A DNA stretch of 64,000 nt from Triops longicaudatus (Eukaryota; Arthropoda; Branchiopoda; Notostraca; Triopsidae), in NCBI GenBank assembly GCA_022885665.1, contig JAGQDJ010000260.1, positions 930,001-994,000 of the forward strand, written 5' to 3'. Under the pieces are notes generated by a model. It saw only the letters and a list, made by a program, of their open reading frames with translations. It was not told where the DNA came from and did no database searches. Positions 57,001-64,000 of this stretch are shown piece after piece (the first letter of the stretch is position 1; each line of letters begins with the position of its first letter). The translations under genes were made by a program, and so were the position numbers.

Positions 57001-60000
57001 ACAAAAAAGACGCGAAGAAGTTTAAGAAGTCTGCCAAGTTTCTCAGCTCTTTAAAGGCACCCAAAAAAAGAAGGAACGGAGAAGCTGTTTGAACCACGAG
57101 TGTCACTAGTCGGAAACCTTTTTTTACCTTCGCTTAAACGGCACGGATAATTCGAAAAATTCTTTCCTTGAAGCAAGCAAGCGAGCAAGGGAAAATATCA
57201 TCCGATTTCAAAAATTTCTAAAAGCTGTGAACTCCTCCGAGATGTAATTTCCATCAATTATACTCCTTCTTGGCACACGTTTCCGATTCCAAAAACTGCT
57301 CAACCGAAGTTCAACCGAAAAACGGCTTAGAGACGAGTTTCCTGGCGACATTTCTTCAACTGCCAATTGTGGGTTTCTATCATTGCGAAAGGATCACTTG
57401 CCAACAACCAGCGGTGGACTCAAAGGGCTTCTTTTTTTAATAAATATGGTACTAAAATGAGCAAAAATTGTATTATTTTTTTCGTTCGAATGAGAGTTCG
57501 GTAGAGAACTCCTTTACAGCAGAGAGTTAAGAAACAATAAGGTCAGATGAATTTCAGACCGATTCTGTGTATACAAACCGTATAGAATGTTGACTCTTCA
57601 TCGAGGGAAACTTTGAGAAACGTCCGGTTTGGTTCATCACATGTCTAGCTCGACTTTCGCTGACATCAGTTTCCGCGTGGAACTAATCACGTTCCAAGAA
57701 AGCTCACAATCAAGTTAGGTTAAAGCTTTTCAATCATACAATGAATGACGGTAGAAAAGCTGAACCTTAAATAAAGAATAAAATATAAAATAGTACATAA
57801 AATTAACAAATCAAAATTAAAACTTACCAAATCACAAAAATAGTTATAAATGCCCGAGATATTTAAACGAAAGCTGCAAGAAACTCACGCTTTTTCCGTT
57901 TGAGTTTTGTCACACATGCTTCGACATTTTTTAGATTATTTTTTAAACGAATTATCAAAGAAAACAGCAGTGCAATCCGACAATTAGTTTGTGTGTTATG
58001 ACCTGACTAGCTTTCGCCAATTTCCGTTCGCTCGACGTAAAAACGTTCGATGGGGAGGGAGGCAACGGAAAAATGCATTTTGCTTGTAATGCCACCTATG
58101 GGACAGCGTGGTCCCCAACTGAGGTGCACTGTAGCTTTAAAGAAAGAAAGTCAGGAAACTTTGATTTTTTTAAGAGAAAATTAACCAATATCCGAAATTA
58201 TAGCTTCAATAGAAGCCGCAATTCAATTTCAAAACAAACCGCTAGTTGGTCAACTTGCCTACAGTATTCATGAAGCCCCGATATTCTATATGCCGTACAA
58301 ATGTAGAACGTCACAAAAAAAGGCGAATTGGGTTAGTTAGGTATGATATTCTTTGATTAAAAAATAAAAGAATGTTTTCTCCGAATTAGAATACTCCAGT
58401 GCTGACTCAAAACATTCTCTCTTTCAAAAATTAATTCACAAAAACTTCTTTATATTTTTCAAAAACCGCCGCAGAAAAAGCTCCCAAACTTTCTTAATTA
58501 CCCAACTTGCGGGCATAAAAAGGGCAACACAGCGGCACAGCCTTACGAAATGAAAAGAAAAAAAAAATCATCCTTTAACCAGTTTTTCTTTTTCTTTCCT
58601 TACCGTTGCAACTTCAGCGCTGCCTTTCTGGCTCAACTTTAGCATTAAGTAAGACTCCTTTACAGGTTAATGTAACTCGAAGTTACCGAGGAGCATCTTT
58701 TGCCCATCTTCTTCATAAACTGTTGAGCCATCGTGTCTGAATGAGGAAGGTGCAGCACCGCATACATTATCATCAAAACTCAATACCTTACAGGGTCCTT
58801 TCTCATTCTTCCCTTCTGGCTTTCTGTCCCTGTGCCTTTACCTTTTCCCATCCTTCGTGTTCTTCTTTTCTTTTCCCAACGTTTCGGTGTCCGTCTTTGT
58901 ACAGCGGTAAACCCATCGTTAGAAAAATCTCAGTCTTCAGTTATGAGCAAGTCACCGTTGGTGACTTTGATCCTGTACGGCAAATACTTGAAAAGGAACT
59001 ACTCGAAAGATTAAAAAATTGAAGCGTTTGCGGAGTGCAACTTGCTTTCAAAATTCACAGAATTTTTACCCCGCTTTCAGTACCGAAGGATTAAAATGGT
59101 TTGGTGATACATATTCCGTGTGCAACGAAGAAGAAATTGAAATGGAGACCAATAAATCGTCCACTGGTGGAATTTCAGCGTTACGCTTTTAAGGAATGTA
59201 GTATTTTTTTTTCTCCCCGTTCCTTCTTCGGAGCAAAACATGCAAATGAGGTAAAGCAATTTTGGGACATTTTCAACTCCTTTTCCCTTTTATTAGTTTA
59301 TGTAACGTAAAGATGATTCGATTTAAGAATTGAGGCTTGGTTTTCATATTTGGTGCGTTTATTTCCTTTTTTCTGTACCGTAACTTTTCCACAAGAAAAA
59401 AAAAAGGGATTTTCAAGATTCTTTTAAAAGTTTCAACTCAATCCAGTCTTCTTTTTTCCCTACTTCCAGGTCTTCGTATATCGTTTTATCACTATGTGGT
59501 CTCGGATACCGAACCGTATTTCATAAATCTCATTTCTCTTTTCTTTGGGAGTTACTTTTAATTTTTTGTCTTATTTTTCTTGCCATTTTTCTTGCTGAGC
59601 CAAGTTGTGTATTGCTCGCAATTTTTCTCTCAAGCAGAAAGGTGTGAAGGTTATAAGAAGAATTTATAATGAAAAAGGGGATTGTAAATTATAAGTTGGA
59701 GAACAGGGTTAATTTACCGTTTTCATTGAACAGTTCAACGATATAAACTTGATAGCATGTTACGGAATGTGTCCATGCAATCCTTCAAGCGATCACCTGT
59801 TCCCTTTTCGTAAGAAAAATCTCTCAGCCTCCCATATAGCGGTTCCAGCACCCCTAAGGGAGTTAAAGTGAGGGTTAACGATCTGGTTACCGGGCTGAAC
59901 TCGTTTTGCTTTGTGTACATCTATGCTTTCGGGGAAGACTGCGTTAATGAACTTGAAAACAAATCCCGGATTAAAGTTATTTTTTAATGGTGTAGCCCAT

Positions 60001-63000
60001 TGTTGTACTGAGATTTAGTGAACCCTACATTGCCCCAAAGCGAAGAATTTTTTCTTTAAGAAGTTTATTGTAGTGAAAATCAACTTCTTCATTGAAACTC
60101 GTCTCTACTTTCTCCTCTGGCTCGTTAAAGTATTTTATACATTATTTGAAAGAAACATTAGTCGGGCATTTTGCCGTATAAAGTCGCTTTAACTGATGTA
60201 CTCCACGTATTTTTTTATTTTCTTAGCTTAAGGTTAACTACGACTTAAAAAAAAAAAAAAAAAAAAAAAAGTTGGGATGTAAATGCCGGAGATAAAAGTT
60301 CTCGTTTTTCAAATAAACGTTTTTCTCCGTTGGAAAAAGAAATCTATTTGAAAGATAATTATGGAATGACGTTTTCATTCCTCAGTTTCGACTACTGGAC
60401 GAAATGTGACGACTCTATTGAAAGGAAATTCTATGCAGAAGTTAACTTTCTTTTCAAGCCGGTTTCAGATGTAGCTTAATGGAACCGGTAGGAAATCTAA
60501 ATCATGCTTGTAGCTTCCAGACGTTAGCGATAAACAATTTTTTGTCCTGTATTGATTCTCAGTGGAGTACAATTCATTGTCATCACCACTGTCTGGTTGA
60601 AACGCCGTCACTTCCGTTTCAGTGCAAGTTATCTCGTTAATACATCGCTGTACCTTCCGTTATTTTCATCTGTATGACACTGTAAGGGACGGTGCACCTG
60701 TGCTGGGGACCACGCACTCATATAGGTGGCATTGCAAGCACAATGCATTTTTCCGTTGCCTCCCCACCTCATCGAATGTTTTTACGTTGAGCGAACGGAA
60801 ATTGGCGACAGCTAGTCAAGTCATAGCACAAAAGCTAATTGTTGGATTGCAATTATGTTTTCTTTGAAAATTCTTTAAATCTCGAACATGTTGAAGGCAG
60901 ACTTCTAAAAATATTTGTTGAAAAAATGTGAAAATTCGGTTTCATTTTGCAAATTTATGAAGCAATATTTCGCAAAAAACTCTTCTAGTTGCACTAATGT
61001 AGGGATTCTTCACATTAATGTCGGAAATTTTTCTAAATATTGCAGATATTTCGTGATATGGCATGACTTGTCACCTGTGTTATTCGCCCATAAGAGCCTT
61101 AAGTGCTCCGTAGCCTCAAAAAATGTGATACCATCTTTATTAACGGTCTTAGAGAATATCACTACACTAAACTGTTTTATGGTTACAAAAGCTTTTCGCA
61201 TTTGTTTGTTAGGATGTAGTGGATTTTCTTTTTCTTGTTTTGTGTATGTAACAATCTGTTACGGAACTGTTTTATTTATCTAAAAAAATCTACACTTTGG
61301 GGGTCTTTTTGTATCGATGGCAGTGCAACTCTTTTAATTTAAGAAAACTGAAATTCCAAAGATATAAGGTCTTCTTTATTGTTGAACTTGAATAGGAAAT
61401 AAGTTGGATTTGTTTTTGTTCTTATAACAAGAACCGTACTGGTGAAGTCACGTTTTGGCAAATTGGTTCGGCATGCAGAAACCTGACCTTCAATTTTCCG
61501 ATAGTCTCCGTTTAGCGGAGGGAGAAGCTTTCAAGCAGCGTGACAAAAGTAAAGAGAAAAAGGGAACAAAAGTGCGGTTTACGGGTCCATAACCGTGTTA
61601 GAATGATGACTGCCGTTTACCGGAAACCATCAACTTTTAACACTTCATTCTAATGCTTGGAAAAGTAGGCGAAGATGAGCTCTTGTGGTTTAAAAGTGAG
61701 CCTTGTATTCTATTTTCGATATAAAAAGTGTCAAACTTAACCAGGTTACGTTCACTTGTTTGTTAAATGCCCCAAAACGTGTCAAGTACACACACACACT
61801 AAAAAAAAAATACCCATACATATCCGAAAGTCATGCATCGACCCTTGGGCATTAACCCACTGTTCTCATTGAGGGTTTTGGTTCAACATTATTTACACCG
61901 CAATCTGATGAGGCCTGCAAGGCATTTAGGCAAAAATGAAAACAAAATTAAATATTAATGCATGGCATTTCCATTCAAATGAGATCCAATCAAAATTATA
62001 CAGAATAAGAATTCAGAATTTGCCTATTCATATGCCACGTCTTTTAAGAAGATTCAACGCAAATAAGTTGAATATGTTAAATTATTTTATGTATTGGTAT
62101 TGTTTGTGATGGATACACTTTTATTTAAAATAACTATGGTTGTTAAAAATAAATGGAAACTTGTCAGAAATGGGTAGCTTTTGTTTACCGTAAGTGGAAT
62201 AGGGGAGACGGTGGCGAGAAATGAGTTTGACCACAGGTATGACTCCCGAAAGGAACGCTAGAAGTGTCAGGTGTGACATGCTGGAATTGACTTTTAGGCC
62301 TATAAACCCAAATTCATTATTAAAGGTAAGGCTAGGGACTGCCCATCAGCCTACCTTTTAGGAGAAAAAAAGAGTACTATTTGTTTCCTTGTGGCATTTT
62401 TTTTCCATTGACCTCTACTTCTTCTTTGATGTAAGGTCGTCTAAGCCATCTATCGGTCTCATTTCCAGCTACATCGACCTCTATTTATTTGTAGAAGACG
62501 TTTCACGATTGATACACCAGTTTAACGTGACTGAAAATTTCCTTGGAACAATTCCCTCCCTACGGCTTTCACGTTACGTTTTCGGTTATGTTATCTTAAA
62601 TATCTAAATATTGAAGTTAATAAAGTTTTGAGTAACTAAGTGTAATAGATAACAGCGTGGCTTTTCATTATGCCAAGGAATCTCAGATCGACAGCATTGT
62701 TAATGAATATCCTGGCATTAAGGCACACTGGTATGACACCTGGTGGACGGTGTTCGAAATCTTATCTAGGTCCTCGATTTTTAAGAGACGCTTGTGCCTG
62801 CCGGATTTGTTGTTTACTGATAAAATGTGGAGAAAATAAGTCCAGCAACGTGTTTTTTTTTCTGCTAGTGTTCTGCATTCTGTAAGGGCTTAAAGAAGAT
62901 AGCAACAATGATCACGTCTTGTCAAGTTCGTATATATATGAATTACTCCAAACAACAATGAAACGCATTTCAAGACGCAAAAGATTTTCGAAAGAAATAC

Positions 63001-63668
63001 GAGCAACGCAATTTTAGCGTAAAATTTCCTGGCATTGATTTAGCTTCCTCGGTTAACAATAGGTTAGAAAACTTAATACTGAAATTTAAGCATTAAATCT
63101 CAACTATTTGGCTAACGCTATCTTTTGGGCGTGTGTACTTTTCCGAGTGAAAAAAGAAAGCCTTGAAAAGCATGAAAGAAGAATGGTTATTGTTTTCGAA
63201 CCATATGGTCCTTATTTATCTCGTATAATTTTCACGAAAAGCTTTTTCGATAGGAACGAAACGCCGGAATGTATTTTTTTTTCATTTTTTTTTTCTTTTG
63301 AATGTGAAAACTCCATCTTTCTGCGTTTTTTCTATGCTTTGTTTGTTGGCTAGCTGTAAACACATTGAGAAACAAGTTCCTACGACAGCTAATCTAATTC
63401 CGTTTTTGTTTGTTTCTTTTTGGCACTGGGACAGTCGTTTAAAGGCAGAAATCCAGCAACTAAAACGCAAAGGAGCGTTGAAAGTGAATGCAGAAAATTC
63501 GTCTCCCTTATCGTCGGCGCGGTCATGTGGACGATGTCGAGTAGAATTGGGACGCATCATTAACCGGGGAGCAATTTGCCGGACGTGCAAACAACGTGTT
63601 TGCAAAAACTGCCGTGAATTCAATTTAAGAGGAACAGACTGGGTTTGCACTCTTTGCGCCAAAAACGC
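51001..63668 (+). CDS. btsz: Synaptotagmin-like / bitesize-type Rab effector, 5' part (continues beyond the window)
   Basis: Membrane-traffic adaptor: the N-terminal domain of this family binds GTP-bound Rab27-type Rabs, and two C2 domains (outside this window) bind membranes. Exons 51001-51065 (ATG at 51021), 53037-53164 and 63435-63668 join in phase to 135 residues and stay open. Residues 28-75 form the first helix: SHFDEPERMAILDVLRRDAQ, then ELERVRRLKAEIQQLKRKGA, the Slp-type RabBD. Residues 89-132 are an eight-cysteine zinc finger, CxxC-x13-CxxC-x4-CxxC-x11-CxxC. The ERVRRLK/KRKGA pattern fits Slp proteins better than rabphilin or Slac2/melanophilin. Translation may instead begin at Met22 (53055). 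Intron 2 is 10.3 kb. Confidence 0.85.
51152..52489 (-). mobile_element. TTAA-flanked, THAP-bearing transposon relic, copy 2 (Kolobok-like)
   Basis: Inverted relative to copy 1, inside bitesize-like intron 1. The two ends are TTAAAGGGCTATGGACATAA (51152) and, on the other strand, TTAAAGAGTGATGGACATAA (ending 52489): a 20-base terminal inverted repeat with three differences, including TTAA. It is better preserved than copy 1 and carries an uninterrupted 185-codon frame. Confidence 0.75.
51733..52290 (-). CDS. THAP-like protein fragment of the Kolobok-like relic
   Basis: A frame of 185 codons; an ORF caller starts it at a non-ATG codon, and the true start is unclear. KQCGNSCFAYGYHNNGNSG, GRYNFSKSERRRQAVL and VRK follow the beginning of a THAP finger. 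The second zinc Cys is replaced by Tyr, as in copy 1, and the far C-x2-H pair is not evident. CSVYSVSRACSHGKDMPKME follows. It may be a transposase fragment or a truncated non-catalytic product. DNA binding is inferred, not shown. Confidence 0.4.
   Translation of the reverse strand: MWLTGACLYKSVARLPLVFSQFLLGKVANKRSSKASKQCGNSCFAYGYHNNGNSGAGRYNFSKSERRRQAVLNVRKAIGALIVDTTIFPTSIEANTYNFISNFLISFMEESLCSVYSVSRACSHGKDMPKMELYKYPNTTFLGEYLERIILDNMLTIFPCCVVLVSECFLPHSVASRVNPGALLS
52701..52719. repeat. TA microsatellite
   Basis: About nine perfect TA units after an A run, in bitesize-like intron 1. Confidence 0.9.
53037..53164 (+). CDS. btsz: Bitesize-like exon 2: Rab-binding helix
   Basis: The acceptor AATCACTAG gives ERNEHT then MEITVPWSHFDEPERM and RRDAQLQAQELERV, ending CG at GTAAGA so Arg58 is split. 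The helix is the first half of the RabBD. Confidence 0.88.
53591..53683 (+). repeat. Compound short tandem repeat
   Basis: Direct repeats TATTCTTGACT (two), TATATTCTTAG (two) and TCAATTGTCTAT (three) follow one another, apparently derived from one 11-12 base unit. Confidence 0.75.
57930..58140 (-). mobile_element. MITE family B, copy 7 (truncated, inverted)
   Basis: Begins inside the family at TTTTTTAAACGAATTATCAA and ends AGGTGCACTGTAGCTTTAA with TTAA at 58137-58140. Confidence 0.8.
60247..60270 (+). repeat. Poly-A tract
   Basis: Twenty-four consecutive A residues within bitesize-like intron 2. Confidence 0.9.
60683..61119 (+). mobile_element. MITE family B, copy 8 (near full length)
   Basis: Starts TAAGGGACGGTGCACCTGTG and ends AAGTGCTCCGTAGCCTCAA. 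Body matches copies 1 and 2 throughout. The flanking TTAA has decayed to GTAA and TCAA. Confidence 0.85.
63435..63668 (+). CDS. btsz: Bitesize-like exon 3: zinc finger of the RabBD
   Basis: Acceptor CACTGGGACAG. Encodes RRLKAEIQQLKRKGALKV, a Ser-rich linker, then CGRCRVELGRIINRGAICRT, CKQRVCKNC and WVCTLCAKN with all eight zinc cysteines (89, 92, 106, 109, 114, 117, 129, 132). The GTAAGT donor at 63669 leaves the last codon split after two bases. Confidence 0.92.
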
Positions 63669-64000
63669 GTAAGTCGTAATTTATAACGGGCGTCAAAATG
63701 TACCGCCACATGCGCCTCTAGTGGCAGAATCCTGTACTTCCCTTTTAAATGAGCCCCATACGTCACTGAGAATGCATGCCGGGTTATTACTGGAGGATTA
63801 CGATCTTTAATTTAGCTGACAGCACAAAAATTAGCAAAACTGTAAAAGATTACAAAATCAACATAACTTTTAGCACAAGAACCTACGTGAATAAACATAA
63901 TAGTAAATAAACTCGTAACCTTTCAGATCTATTTGTAATTTTACTGTATTTTTTAATTATTTTAATACAAAAACATCTTAGTGTGGTATTTTTCATAGGA
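63669..64000 (+). other. Start of the next bitesize-like intron
   Basis: Begins GTAAGTCG and continues to the window end without another exon. AT-rich; contains GTGCCACTAG-like and GCCTCTAGTGGC strings but no element I can delimit. Confidence 0.7.

Larger units (their letters stand above)
53165..63434 (+). other. Bitesize-like intron 2 (10.3 kb)
   Basis: Contains short tandem repeats at 53591-53683, family B copies at 57930-58140 and 60683-61119, and a 24-base A run at 60247-60270. A frame at 58741-59022 has a protein-like end (EQVTVGDFDPVRQILEKELL) but no splice-consistent boundaries. Nothing else recognised. Confidence 0.75.

Noticed and set aside
63282..63662. 126-codon minus-strand frame at the window end
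   Set aside because: Shadow of the bitesize-like zinc-finger exon on the other strand.

Overview
The window reads as animal nuclear DNA from an arthropod, most probably a pancrustacean. It is AT-rich and gene-poor, its genes are split by introns with GT-AG boundaries, and it carries an RR-type chitin-binding cuticle protein, a Dpr-family neuronal immunoglobulin protein and a bitesize-like Rab effector. I cannot name the species. All four genes I can support lie on the + strand. I see no bacterial, viral, CRISPR, rRNA or convincing tRNA feature.

Layout. 1-5.1 kb has no gene but holds a 1.3 kb TTAA-flanked transposon relic (749-2051). 5.1-7.1 kb is a TATA-driven two-exon cuticle protein gene whose intron contains two MITEs and a poly-T tract. 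7.6-10.3 kb is a seven-exon cathepsin L-like (C1A) protease with a complete catalytic triad but an altered active-site loop. 10.3-29.5 kb is a long stretch with no gene I can support; it contains short tandem repeats, a CpG-dense patch, two MITE copies and one copy of a 360 bp dispersed repeat. 29.5-44.05 kb is a six-exon dpr gene: signal peptide exon, a long extension exon, two Ig domains split over four exons, and a short tail exon; one intron is GC-AG. 44.1-51 kb is intergenic. 51.0 kb to beyond the right edge is the 5' part of a synaptotagmin-like (bitesize-type) gene: two short exons, a 10.3 kb intron, then a Rab-binding zinc-finger exon at 63435-63668; its C2 domains lie outside the window.

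The genes do not form a pathway. The cuticle gene and the protease are adjacent, and each has its own TATA box and secretion signal. The dpr and bitesize-like genes are larger, with kilobase introns loaded with repeats.

The repeats are the least expected content. Two copies of a roughly 1.3 kb element, in opposite orientation, share TTAA ends, TTAAAG-type inverted repeats and a THAP-like reading frame, which points to the Kolobok superfamily. A separate TTAA-flanked MITE family is present in eight full or partial copies. Smaller inverted-repeat families have two or three copies. I found no evidence of a wholly new biological system. The best leads are the Kolobok-like relics, the TTAA MITE family, the divergent cathepsin active site and the calcium-loop-like motif in the cuticle protein.
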